Shown: positions 24,819 to 36,797 of the stretch, piece after piece | How the letters are laid out: each line of letters starts with the position of its first letter | How positions within the stretch are numbered: the stretch's first letter is position 1 | Assembly (NCBI GenBank): GCA_036245805.1 | Contig: BTRK01000006.1 | Span: 54,677,257 to 54,741,256, forward strand | DNA: 64,000 nucleotides | Direction of reading: 5' to 3' | DNA from: Pristionchus mayeri | Taxonomy: Eukaryota > Nematoda > Chromadorea > Rhabditida > Neodiplogasteridae | Translations under genes and position numbers: made by a program | Notes under the pieces: model-generated | Told to the model about the DNA's origin: nothing | Seen by the model: only the letters and a program-made list of their open reading frames with translations | Databases searched by the model: none

Positions 24819-26384
24819 TCTCTACGGGGAAATGATCAGCTCAACCTGTTTATCATATCTTCTTTTTACATGGTCCTAATCAGCTGACTTCGGTCATCGA
24901 CAAATTTTTGAAAGTGTTGTATTCTGCTCGTTCTTCACAAAGTGATCGAATTTCTCGATGCCTGCAGGTCGTATTCTTTGAAATAGAGCTGCATTCTCTA
25001 CGGGGAAATGATCACCTCAACCTGTTTATCATATCTTCTTTTTACATGGTCCTAATCAGCTGACTTCGGTCATCGACAAATTTTTGAGTGTTGTATTCTG
25101 CTCGTTCTTCACAAAGTGATCGAATTTCTCGATGCCTGCAGGTCGTATTCTTTGAAATAGAGCTGCATTCTCTACGGGGAAATGATCAGCTCAACCTGTT
25201 TATCATATCTTCTTTTTACATGGTCCTAATCAGCTGACTTCGGTCATCGACAAATTTTTGAAAGTGTTGTATTCTGCTCGTTCTTCACAAAGTGATCGAA
25301 TTTCTCGATGCCTGCAGGTCGTATTCTTTGAAATAGAGCTGCATTCTCTACGGGGAAATGATCAGCTCAACCTGTTTATCATCTCTTCTTTTTACATGGT
25401 CCTAATCATCTGACTTCGGTCATCGACAAATTTTTGAAAGTGTTGTATTCTGCTCGTTCTTCACAAAGTGATCGAATTTCTCGATGCCTGCAGGTCGTAT
25501 TCTTTGAAATAGAGCTGCATTCTCTACGGGGAAATGATCAGCTCAACCTGTTTATCATCTCTTCTTTTTACATGGTCCTAATCAGCTGACTTCGGTCATC
25601 GACAAATTTTTGAAAGTGTTGTCTTCTGCTCGTTCTTCACAAAGTGATCGACTTTCTCGATGCCCGCAGGTCGTATTCTTTGAAACAGAGCTGCATTCTC
25701 CACGGGGAAATGATCAGCTCAACCTGTTTATCATATCTTCTTTTTACATGGTCCTAATCAGCTGACTTCGGTCATCGACAAATTTTTGAAAGTGTTGTAT
25801 TCTGCTCGTTCTTCACAAAGTGATCGAATTTCTCGATGCCTGCAGGTCGTATTCTTTGAAATAGAGCTGCATTCTCTACGGGGAAATGATCAGCTCAACC
25901 TGTTTATCATATCTTCTTTTTACATGGTCCTAATCATCTGACTTCGGTCATCGACAAATTTTTGAAAGTGTTGTATTCTGCTCGTTCTTCACAAAGTGAT
26001 CGAATTTCTCGATGCCTGCAGGTCGTATTCTTTGAAATAGAGCTGCATTCTCTACGGGGAAATGATCAGCTCAACCTGTTTATCATCTCTTCTTTTTACA
26101 TGGTCCTAATCAGCTGACTTCGGTCATCGACAAATTTTTGAAAGTGTTGTCTTCTGCTCGTTCTTCACAAAGTGATCGACTTTCTCGATGCCCGCAGGTC
26201 GTATTCTTTGAAATAGAGCTGCATTCTCTACGGGGAAATGATCAGCTCAACCTGTTTATCATATCTTCTTTTTACATGGTCCTAAATCGACAAATTTTTG
26301 AAAGTGTTGTATTCTGCTCGTTCTTCACAAAGTGATCGAATTTCTCGATGCCTGCAGGTCGTATTCTTTGAAATAGAGCTGCAT

Positions 26385-27067
26385 TCTCTACGGGGAAATG
26401 ATCACCTCAACCTGTTTATCATATCTTCTTTTTACATGGTCCTAATCAGCTGACTTCGGTCATCGACAAATTTTTGAGTGTTGTATTCTGCTCGTTCTTC
26501 ACAAAGTGATCGAATTTCTCGATGCCTGCAGGTCGTATTCTTTGAAATAGAGCTGCATTCTCTACGGGGAAATGATCAGCTCAACCTGTTTATCATATCT
26601 TCTTTTTACATGGTCCTAATCAGCTGACTTCGGTCATCGACAAATTTTTGAAAGTGTTGTATTCTGCTCGTTCTTCACAAAGTGATCGAATTTCTCGATG
26701 CCTGCAGGTCGTATTCTTTGAAATAGAGCTGCATTCTCTACGGGGAAATGATCAGCTCAACCTGTTTATCATATCTTCTTTTTACATGGTCCTAATCTTA
26801 CATGGTCCTTTTACATGGTCACATGGTCCTAATCTTACATGGTCCTTTGACATGGTCCTAAAAATAAAAATTCTTTGAAATAGAGCTGCATTCTCTACGG
26901 GGAAATGATCAGCTCAACCTGTTTATCATATCTTCTTTTTACATGGTCCTAATCAGCTGACTTCGGTCATCGACAAATTTTTGAAAGTGTTGTCTTCTGC
27001 TCGTTCTTCACAAAGTGATCGAATTTCTCGATGCCTGCAGGTCGTATTCTTTGAAATAGAGCTGCAT
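26385..27067 (+). repeat. 683-bp duplicated segment, copy 1 (contains micro-repeat monomer)
   Basis: Monomers at 26385 (gagtg), 26559, 26735 (micro-repeat, 157 bp) and 26892 (gtcttc) match those at 27735-28417, offset 1350 bp. One visible difference is the gctcaacc/cctcaacc choice in the second monomer. The shared, unusual micro-repeat makes common descent near certain. Confidence 0.9.
26735..26891 (+). repeat. 157-bp monomer with internal acatggtcct micro-repeats, copy 1
   Basis: The first 63 bases are a normal monomer to cctaatc. Reference positions from the dyad through the SbfI site are then missing and replaced by about 73 bases (26798-26870) in which acatggtc recurs at irregular 8-21-bp steps. 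This segment ends in aaaaataaaaa. The normal monomer resumes at ttctttgaaatagag. The repeated word is the monomer's own positions 50-57, so the insert looks home-made, for example by replication slippage or templated end joining. Confidence 0.93.
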
Positions 27068-27242
27068 TCTCTACGGGGAAATGATCAGCTCAACCTGTTT
27101 ATCATCTCTTCTTTTACATGGTCCTAATCAGCTAACTTCGGTCATCTACAAATTTTTGAAAGTGTTGTATTCTGCTCGTTCTTCACAAAGTGATCGACTT
27201 TCTCAACGCCCGCAGGTCGTATTCTTTGAAATAGAGCTGCAT
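27068..27242 (+). repeat. Mosaic 175-bp monomer with distal-type markers
   Basis: It has cttcttttac (1-bp loss), cagctaac, catctacaaa and gactttctcaacgcc. These are the markers of the first monomer of the 996-bp HOR at 45-57 kb (ctcaacgcc is seen at 51.68 and 53.32 kb). Its end has cccgcagg, a left-half marker. It is surrounded by left-half monomers. This suggests a hybrid produced by conversion or exchange between distant parts of the array or between related arrays. Confidence 0.85.
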
Positions 27243-27734
27243 TCTCTACGGGGAAATGATCAGCTCAACCTGTTTATCATATCTTCTTTTTACATGGTCC
27301 TAAATCGACAAATTTTTGAAAGTGTTGTATTCTGCTCGTTCTTCACAAAGTGATCGAATTTCTCGATGCCTGCAGGTCGTATTCTTTGAAATAGAGCTGC
27401 ATTCTCTACGGGGAAATGATCACCTCAACCTGTTTATCATATCTTCTTTTTACATGGTCCTAATCAGCTGACTTCGGTCATCGACAAATTTTTGAGTGTT
27501 GTATTCTGCTCGTTCTTCACAAAGTGATCGAATTTCTCGATGCCTGCAGGTCGTATTCTTTGAAATAGAGCTGCATTCTCTACGGGGAAATGATCAGCTC
27601 AACCTGTTTATCATATCTTCTTTTTACATGGTCCTAAATCGACAAATTTTTGAGTGTTGTATTCTGCTCGTTCTTCACAAAGTGATCGAATTTCTCGATG
27701 CCTGCAGGTCGTATTCTTTGAAATAGAGCTGCAT

Positions 27735-28417
27735 TCTCTACGGGGAAATGATCACCTCAACCTGTTTATCATATCTTCTTTTTACATGGTCCTAATCAGC
27801 TGACTTCGGTCATCGACAAATTTTTGAGTGTTGTATTCTGCTCGTTCTTCACAAAGTGATCGAATTTCTCGATGCCTGCAGGTCGTATTCTTTGAAATAG
27901 AGCTGCATTCTCTACGGGGAAATGATCACCTCAACCTGTTTATCATATCTTCTTTTTACATGGTCCTAATCAGCTGACTTCGGTCATCGACAAATTTTTG
28001 AAAGTGTTGTATTCTGCTCGTTCTTCACAAAGTGATCGAATTTCTCGATGCCTGCAGGTCGTATTCTTTGAAATAGAGCTGCATTCTCTACGGGGAAATG
28101 ATCAGCTCAACCTGTTTATCATATCTTCTTTTTACATGGTCCTAATCTTACATGGTCCTTTTACATGGTCACATGGTCCTAATCTTACATGGTCCTTTGA
28201 CATGGTCCTAAAAATAAAAATTCTTTGAAATAGAGCTGCATTCTCTACGGGGAAATGATCAGCTCAACCTGTTTATCATATCTTCTTTTTACATGGTCCT
28301 AATCAGCTGACTTCGGTCATCGACAAATTTTTGAAAGTGTTGTCTTCTGCTCGTTCTTCACAAAGTGATCGAATTTCTCGATGCCTGCAGGTCGTATTCT
28401 TTGAAATAGAGCTGCAT
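27735..28417 (+). repeat. 683-bp duplicated segment, copy 2
   Basis: Counterpart of 26385-27067. It is preceded by domain A-type monomers (160, 174 and 158 bp), so the duplicated segment sits beside different neighbours in its two positions. Confidence 0.9.
28085..28241 (+). repeat. 157-bp monomer with internal acatggtcct micro-repeats, copy 2
   Basis: Same structure as 26735-26891, 1350 bp away, with no difference that I can see in the micro-repeat part. No other monomer in the window carries it. Confidence 0.93.
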
Positions 28418-30529
28418 TCTCTACGGGGAAATGATCAGCTCAACCTGTTTATCATCTCTTCTTTTTACATGGTCCTAATCAGCTGACTTCGGTCATCGAC
28501 AAATTTTTGAAAGTGTTGTCTTCTGCTCGTTCTTCACAAAGTGATCGACTTTCTCGATGCCCGCAGGTCGTATTCTTTGAAACAGAGCTGCATTCTCTAC
28601 GGGGAAATGATCAGCTCAACCTGTTTATCATATCTTCTTTTTACATGGTCCTAATCAGCTGACTTCGGTCATCGACAAATTTTTGAAAGTGTTGTATTCT
28701 GCTCGTTCTTCACAAAGTGATCGAATTTCTCGATGCCTGCAGGTCGTATTCTTTGAAATAGAGCTGCATTCTCTACGGGGAAATGATCAGCTCAACCTGT
28801 TTATCATATCTTCTTTTTACATGGTCCTAATCATCTGACTTCGGTCATCGACAAATTTTTGAAAGTGTTGTCTTCTGCTCGTTCTTCACAAAGTGATCGA
28901 ATTTCTCGATGCCTGCAGGTCGTATTCTTTGAAATAGAGCTGCATTCTCTACGGGGAAATGATCAGCTCAACCTGTTTATCATCTCTTCTTTTTACATGG
29001 TCCTAATCAGCTGACTTCGGTCATCGACAAATTTTTGAAAGTGTTGTCTTCTGCTCGTTCTTCACAAAGTGATCGACTTTCTCGATGCCCGCAGGTCGTA
29101 TTCTTTGAAACAGAGCTGCATTCTCTACGGGGAAATGATCAGCTCAACCTGTTTATCATATCTTCTTTTTACATGGTCCTAATCAGCTGACTTCGGTCAT
29201 CGACAAATTTTTGAAAGTGTTGTATTCTGCTCGTTCTTCACAAAGTGATCGAATTTCTCGATGCCTGCAGGTCGTATTCTTTGAAATAGAGTTGCATTCT
29301 CTACGGGGAAATGATCAGCTCAACCTGTTTATCATATCTTCTTTTTACATGGTCCTAATCAGCTGACTTCGGTCATCGACAAATTTTTGAATGTGTTGTC
29401 TTCTGCTCGTTCTTCACAAAGTGATCGACTTTCTCGATGCCCGCAGGTCGTATTCTTTGAAATAGAGCTGCATTCTCTACGGGGAAATGATCAGCTCAAC
29501 TTGTTTATCATATCTTCTTTTTACATGGTCGTAATCAGCTGACTTCGGTCATCGACAAATTTTTGAAAGTGTTGTATTCTGCTCGTTCTTCACAAAGTGA
29601 TCGAATTTCTCGATGCCTGCAGGTCGTATTCTTTGAAATAGAGCTGCATTCTCTACGGGGAAATGATCAGCTCAACCTGTTTATCATATCTTCTTTTTAC
29701 ATGGTCCTAATCATCTGACTTCGGTCATCGACAAATTTTTGAAAGTGTTGTCTTCTGCTCGTTCTTCACAAAGTGATCGAATTTCTCGATGCCTGCAGGT
29801 CGTATTCTTTGAAATAGAGCTGCATTCTCTACGGGGAAATGATCAGCTCAACCTGTTTATCATCTCTTCTTTTTACATGGTCCTAATCAGCTGACTTCGG
29901 TCATCGACAAATTTTTGAAAGTGTTGTCTTCTGCTCGTTCTTCACAAAGTGATCGACTTTCTCGATGCCCGCAGGTCGTATTCTTTGAAACAGAGCTGCA
30001 TTCTCTACGGGGAAATGATCAGCTCAACCTGTTTATCATATCTTCTTTTTACATGGTCCTAATCAGCTGACTTCGGTCATCGACAAATTTTTGAAAGTGT
30101 TGTATTCTGCTCGTTCTTCACAAAGTGATCGAATTTCTCGATGCCTGCAGGTCGTATTCTTTGAAATAGAGCTGCATTCTCTACGGGGAAATGATCAGCT
30201 CAACATGTTTATCATATCTTCTTTTTACATGGTCCTAATCATCTGACTTCGGTCATCGACAAATTTTTGAAAGTGTTGTATTCTGCTCGTTCTTCACAAA
30301 GTGATCGAATTTCTCGATGCCTGCAGGTCGTATTCTTTGAAATAGAGCTGCATTCTCTACGGGGAAATGATCAGCTCAACCTGTTTATCATCTCTTCTTT
30401 TTACATGGTCCTAATCAGCTGACTTCGGTCATCGACAAATTTTTGAAAGTGTTGTCTTCTGCTCGTTCTTCACAAAGTGATCGACTTTCTCGATGCCCGC
30501 AGGTCGTATTCTTTGAAATAGAGCTGCAT

Positions 30530-32627
30530 TCTCTACGGGGAAATGATCAGCTCAACTTGTTTATCATATCTTCTTTTTACATGGTCGTAATCAGCTGACT
30601 TCGGTCATCGACAAATTTTTGAAAGTGTTGTATTCTGCTCGTTCTTCACAAAGTGATCGAATTTCTCGATGCCTGCAGGTCGTATTCTTTGAAATAGAGC
30701 TGCATTCTCTACGGGGAAATGATCAGCTCAACCTGTTTATCATATCTTCTTTTTACATGGTCCTAATCAGCTGACTTCGGTCATCGACAAATTTTTGAGT
30801 GTTGTATTCTGCTCGTTCTTCACAAAGTGATCGAAATTCTCGATGCCTGCAGGTCGTATTCTTTGAAATAGAGCTGCATTCTCTACGGGGAAATGATCAG
30901 TCAACCTGTTTATCATCTCTTCTTTTTACATGGTCCTAATCAGCTGACTTCGGTCATCGACAAATTTTTGAGTGTTGTATTCTGCTCGTTCTTCACAAAG
31001 TGATCGAAATTCTCGATGCCCGCAGGTCGTATTCTTTGAAATAGAGCTGCATTCTCTACGGGGAAATGATCAGCTCAACCTGTTTATGATATCTTCTTTT
31101 TACATGGTCCTAATCAGCTGACTTCGGTCATCGACAAATTTTTGAAAGTGTTGTATTCTGCTCGTTCTTCACAAAGTGATCGAATTTCTCGATGCCTGCA
31201 GGTCGTATTCTTTGAAATAGAGCTGCATTCTCTACGGGGAAATGATCAGCTCAACCTGTTTATCATATCTTCTTTTTACATGGTCCTAATCAGCTGACTT
31301 CGGTCATCGACAAATTTTTGAGTGTTGTATTCTGCTCGTTCTTCACAAAGTGATCGAATTTCTCGATGCCTGCAGGTCGTATTCTTTGAAATAGAGCTGC
31401 ATTCTCTACGGGGAAATGATCAGCTCAACCTGTTTATCATCTCTTCTTTTTACATGGTCCTAATCAGCTGACTTCGGTCATCGACAAATTTTTGAAAGTG
31501 TTGTCTTCTGCTCGTTCTTCACAAAGTGATCGACTTTCTCGATGCCCGCAGGTCGTATTCTTTGAAATAGAGCTGCATTCTCTACGGGGAAATGATCAGC
31601 TCAACTTGTTTATCATATCTTCTTTTTACATGGTCGTAATCAGCTGACTTCGGTCATCGACAAATTTTTGAAAGTGTTGTATTCTGCTCGTTCTTCACAA
31701 AGTGATCGAATTTCTCGATGCCTGCAGGTCGTATTCTTTGAAATAGAGCTGCATTCTCTACGGGGAAATGATCAGCTCAACCTGTTTATCATATCTTCTT
31801 TTTACATGGTCCTAATCAGCTGACTTCGGTCATCGACAAATTTTTGAGTGTTGTATTCTGCTCGTTCTTCACAAAGTGATCGAAATTCTCGATGCCTGCA
31901 GGTCGTATTCTTTGAAATAGAGCTGCATTCTCTACGGGGAAATGATCAGTCAACCTGTTTATCATCTCTTCTTTTTACATGGTCCTAATCAGCTGACTTC
32001 GGTCATCGACAAATTTTTGAGTGTTGTATTCTGCTCGTTCTTCACAAAGTGATCGAAATTCTCGATGCCCGCAGGTCGTATTCTTTGAAATAGAGCTGCA
32101 TTCTCTACGGGGAAATGATCAGCTCAACCTGTTTATGATATCTTCTTTTTACATGGTCCTAATCAGCTGACTTCGGTCATCGACAAATTTTTGAAAGTGT
32201 TGTATTCTGCTCGTTCTTCACAAAGTGATCGAATTTCTCGATGCCTGCAGGTCGTATTCTTTGAAATAGAGCTGCATTCTCTACGGGGAAATGATCAGCT
32301 CAACCTGTTTATCATATCTTCTTTTTACATGGTCCTAATCAGCTGACTTCGGTCATCGACAAATTTTTGAGTGTTGTATTCTGCTCGTTCTTCACAAAGT
32401 GATCGAATTTCTCGATGCCTGCAGGTCGTATTCTTTGAAATAGAGCTGCATTCTCTACGGGGAAATGATCAGCTCAACATGTTTATCATCTCTTCTTTTT
32501 ACATGGTCCTAATCAGCTGACTTCGGTCATCGACAAATTTTTGAAAGTGTTGTATTCTGCTCGTTCTTCACAAAGTGATCGAATTTCTCGATGCCTGCAG
32601 GTCGTATTCTTTGAAATAGAGCTGCAT
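30530..32627 (+). repeat. Tandem 1049-bp 6-mer HOR (2 copies)
   Basis: Units 30530-31578 and 31579-32627 contain 176, 174, 173, 176, 174 and 176 bp monomers. Markers in order are aacttg+cgtaatcag, gaaattctcg+gagtg, gatcagtcaacc with gagtg and cccgc, ttatgatatc, gagtg, and a final monomer that differs between copies (gtcttc/cccgc versus aacatg/gtattc). The monomer before the first unit (30354) resembles the final monomer of the first copy. Confidence 0.9.
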
Positions 32628-34377
32628 TCTCTACGGGGAAATGATCAGTCAACCTGTTTATCATATCTTCTTTTTACATGGTCCTAATCTGACTTCGGTC
32701 ATCGACAAATTTTTGAAAGTGTTGTATTCTGCTCGTTCTTCACAAAGTGATCGAATTTCTCGATGCCTGCAGGTCGTATTCTTTGAAATAGAGCTGCATT
32801 CTCTACGGGGAAATGATCAGCTCAACCTGTTTATCATATCTTCTTTTTACATGGTCCTAATCAGCTGACTTCGGTCATCGACAAATTTTTGAAAGTGTTG
32901 TATTCTGCTCGTTCTTCACAAAGTGATCGAATTTCTCGATGCTTGCAGGTCGTATTCTTTGAAATAGAGCTGCATTCTCTACGGGGAAATGATCAGCTCA
33001 ACTTGTTTATCATATCTTCTTTTTACATGGTCGTAATCAGCTGACTTCGGTCATCGACAAATTTTTGAAAGTGTTGTATTCTGCTCGTTCTTCACAAAGT
33101 TATCGAATTTCTCGATGCCTGCAGGTCGTATTCTTTGAAATAGAGCTGCATTCTCTACGGGGAAATGATCAGCTCAACCTGTTTATCATATCTTCTTTTT
33201 ACATGGTCCTAATCATCTGACTTCGGTCATCGACAAATTTTTGAAAGTGTTGTATTCTGCTCGTTCTTCACAAAGTGATCGAATTTCTCGATGCCTGCAG
33301 GTCGTATTCTTTGAAATAGAGCTGCATTCTCTACGGGGAAATGATCATCTCAACCTGTTTATCATCTCTTCTTTTTACATGGTCCTAATCAGGTGACTTC
33401 GGTCATCGACAAATTTTTGAAAGTGTTGTCTTCTGCTCGTTCTTCACAAAGTGATCGACTTTCTCGATGCCCGCAGGTCGTATTCTTTGAAATAGAGCTG
33501 CATTCTCTACGGGGAAATGATCAGCTCAACCTGTTTATGATATCTTCTTTTTACATGGTCCTAATCAGCTGACTTCGGTCATCGACAAATTTTTGAAAGT
33601 GTTGTATTCTGCTCGTTCTTCACAAAGTGATCGAATTTCTCGATGCCTGCAGGTCGTATTCTTTGAAATAGAGCTGCATTCTCTACGGGGAAATGATCAG
33701 CTCAACCTGTTTATCATATCTTCTTTTTACATGGTCCTAATCAGCTGACTTCGGTCATCGACAAATTTTTGAGTGTTGTATTCTGCTCGTTCTTCACAAA
33801 GTGATCGAATTTCTCGATGCCTGCAGGTCGTATTCTTTGAAATAGAGCTGCATTCTCTACGGGGAAATGATCAGCTCAACATGTTTATCATCTCTTCTTT
33901 TTACATGGTCCTAATCAGCTGACTTCGGTCATCGACAAATTTTTGAAAGTGTTGTATTCTGCTCGTTCTTCACAAAGTGATCGAATTTCTCGATGCCTGC
34001 AGGTCGTATTCTTTGAAATAGAGCTGCATTCTCTACGGGGAAATGATCAGTCAACCTGTTTATCATATCTTCTTTTTACATGGTCCTAATCTGACTTCGG
34101 TCATCGACAAATTTTTGAAAGTGTTGTATTCTGCTCGTTCTTCACAAAGTGATCGAATTTCTCGATGCCTGCAGGTCGTATTCTTTGAAATAGAGCTGCA
34201 TTCTCTACGGGGAAATGATCAGCTCAACCTGTTTATCATATCTTCTTTTTACATGGTCCTAATCAGCTGACTTCGGTCATCGACAAATTTTTGAAAGTGT
34301 TGTATTCTGCTCGTTCTTCACAAAGTGATCGAATTTCTCGATGCTTGCAGGTCGTATTCTTTGAAATAGAGCTGCAT
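32102..34377 (+). repeat. Duplicated five-monomer segment, 1402-bp offset
   Basis: Segments 32102-32975 and 33504-34377 share the order ttatgatatc, gagtg, aacatg+tctctt, 172-bp (gatcagtcaacc and cctaatctgac), gatgcttgcagg. Between them lie three monomers (aacttg+cgtaatcag, catctgac, gatcatctc+aggtgac). Private changes such as agttatcg near 33.10 kb and aggtgac near 33.39 kb lie in this intervening part. Confidence 0.87.
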
Positions 34378-36107
34378 TCTCTACGGGGAAATGATCAGCT
34401 CAACCTGTTTCTTTTTACATGGTCCTAATCAGCTGACTTCGGTCATCGACAAATTTTTGAAAGTGTTGTATTCTGCTCGTTCTTCACAAAGTGATCGAAT
34501 TTCTCGATGCCTGCAGGTCGTATTCTTTGAAATAGAGCTGCATTCTCTACGGGGAAATGATCAGCTCAACATGTTTATCATCTCTTCTTTTTACATGGTC
34601 CTAATCAGCTGACTTCGGTCATCGACAAATTTTTGAAAGTGTTGTATTCTGCTCGTTCTTCACAAAGTGATCGAATTTCTCGATGCCTGCAGGTCGTATT
34701 CTTTGAAATAGAGCTGCATTCTCTACGGGGAAATGATCAGTCAACCTGTTTATCATATCTTCTTTTTACATGGTCCTAATCTGACTTCGGTCATCGACAA
34801 ATTTTTGAAAGTGTTGTATTCTGCTCGTTCTTCACAAAGTGATCGAATTTCTCGATGCCTGCAGGTCGTATTCTTTGAAATAGAGCTGCATTCTCTACGG
34901 GGAAATGATCAGCTCAACCTGTTTATCATATCTTCTTTTTACATGGTCCTAATCAGCTGACTTCGGTCATCGACAAATTTTTGAAAGTGTTGTATTCTGC
35001 TCGTTCTTCACAAAGTGATCGAATTTCTCGATGCCTGCAGGTCGTATTCTTTGAAATAGAGCTGCATTCTCTACGGGGAAATGATCAGCTCAACCTGTTT
35101 ATCATATCTTCTTTTTACATGGTCCTAATCAGCTGACTTCGGTCATCGACAAATTTTTGAGTGTTGTATTCTGCTCGTTCTTCACAAAGTGATCGAATTT
35201 CTCGATGCCTGCAGGTCGTATTCTTTGAAATAGAGCTGCATTCTCTACGGGGAAATGATCAGCTCAACATGTTTATCATCTCTTCTTTTTACATGGTCCT
35301 AATCAGCTGACTTCGGTCATCGACAAATTTTTGAAAGTGTTGTATTCTGCTCGTTCTTCACAAAGTGATCGAATTTCTCGATGCCTGCAGGTCGTATTCT
35401 TTGAAATAGAGCTGCATTCTCTACGGGGAAATGATCAGTCAACCTGTTTATCATATCTTCTTTTTACATGGTCCTAATCTGACTTCGGTCATCGACAAAT
35501 TTTTGAAAGTGTTGTATTCTGCTCGTTCTTCACAAAGTGATCGAATTTCTCGATGCCTGCAGGTCGTATTCTTTGAAATAGAGCTGCATTCTCTACGGGG
35601 AAATGATCAGCTCAACCTGTTTATCATATCTTCTTTTTACATGGTCCTAATCAGCTGACTTCGGTCATCGACAAATTTTTGAAAGTGTTGTATTCTGCTC
35701 GTTCTTCACAAAGTGATCGAATTTCTCGATGCTTGCAGGTCGTATTCTTTGAAATAGAGCTGCATTCTCTACGGGGAAATGATCAGCTCAACCTGTTTCT
35801 TTTTACATGGTCCTAATCAGCTGACTTCGGTCATCGACAAATTTTTGAAAGTGTTGTATTCTGCTCGTTCTTCACAAAGTGATCGAATTTCTCGATGCCT
35901 GCAGGTCGTATTCTTTGAAATAGAGCTGCATTCTCTACGGGGAAATGATCAGCTCAACATGTTTATCATCTCTTCTTTTTACATGGTCCTAATCAGCTGA
36001 CTTCGGTCATCGACAAATTTTTGAAAGTGTTGTATTCTGCTCGTTCTTCACAAAGTGATCGAATTTCTCGATGCCTGCAGGTCGTATTCTTTGAAATAGA
36101 GCTGCAT
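33680..36107 (+). repeat. Duplicated six-monomer segment, 1388-bp offset
   Basis: Segments 33680-34719 and 35068-36107 share the order gagtg (174 bp), aacatg, 172-bp, gatgcttgcagg, 166-bp, aacatg. Two monomers (34720 and 34892) separate them. The 166-bp form is created inside this family and is spread by the duplication. Confidence 0.88.
34378..34543 (+). repeat. 166-bp monomer type (10-bp deletion)
   Basis: The sequence passes from ctgttt directly to ctttttacatgg, losing the ten bases atcatatctt. The same form occurs only at 35766-35931 and 36284-36449, all within 2.1 kb, so it is a young, local variant. Confidence 0.93.
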
Positions 36108-36625
36108 TCTCTACGGGGAAATGATCAGCTCAACCTGTTTATCATATCTTCTTTTTACATGGTCCTAATCAGCTGACTTCGGTCATCGACAAATTTTTGA
36201 AAGTGTTGTATTCTGCTCGTTCTTCACAAAGTGATCGAATTTCTCGATGCTTGCAGGTCGTATTCTTTGAAATAGAGCTGCATTCTCTACGGGGAAATGA
36301 TCAGCTCAACCTGTTTCTTTTTACATGGTCCTAATCAGCTGACTTCGGTCATCGACAAATTTTTGAAAGTGTTGTATTCTGCTCGTTCTTCACAAAGTGA
36401 TCGAATTTCTCGATGCCTGCAGGTCGTATTCTTTGAAATAGAGCTGCATTCTCTACGGGGAAATGATCAGCTCAACATGTTTATCATCTCTTCTTTTTAC
36501 ATGGTCCTAATCAGCTGACTTCGGTCATCGACAAATTTTTGAAAGTGTTGTATTCTGCTCGTTCTTCACAAAGTGATCGAATTTCTCGATGCCTGCAGGT
36601 CGTATTCTTTGAAATAGAGCTGCAT
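35590..36625 (+). repeat. Tandem 518-bp 3-mer HOR (2 copies)
   Basis: Units 35590-36107 and 36108-36625 are each gatgcttgcagg (176 bp), 10-bp-deleted (166 bp), aacatg+tctctt (176 bp). I see no difference between the two units, which fits a very recent duplication or a conversion event. Confidence 0.9.
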
Positions 36626-36797
36626 TCTCTACGGGGAAATGATCAGTCAACCTGTTTATCATATCTTCTTTTTACATGGTCCTAATCTGACTTCGGTCAT
36701 CGACAAATTTTTGAAAGTGTTGTATTCTGCTCGTTCTTCACAAAGTGATCGAATTTCTCGATGCCTGCAGGTCGTATTCTTTGAAATAGAGCTGCAT

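Larger units (their letters stand above)
24819..30529 (+). repeat. Domain C: mixed block with foreign-type patches
   Basis: Mostly 176-bp monomers of catctgac, gtcttc/cccgc and aacag types, like those at 14-17 kb. Embedded are 16-bp-deleted monomers at 26225, 27243 and 27577 with gagtg neighbours (domain A type), two micro-repeat monomers at 26735 and 28085, and a mosaic monomer at 27068. From 28418 on, the order tctctt/cccgc/aacag, plain, catctgac recurs imperfectly with a three-monomer step. The block is a patchwork rather than a regular HOR. Confidence 0.85.

Noticed and set aside
26798..26870. Micro-repeat segment as a transposon or target-site duplication
   Set aside because: All of its words derive from the monomer's own acatggtcctaatc. 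There are no terminal repeats or coding sequence.
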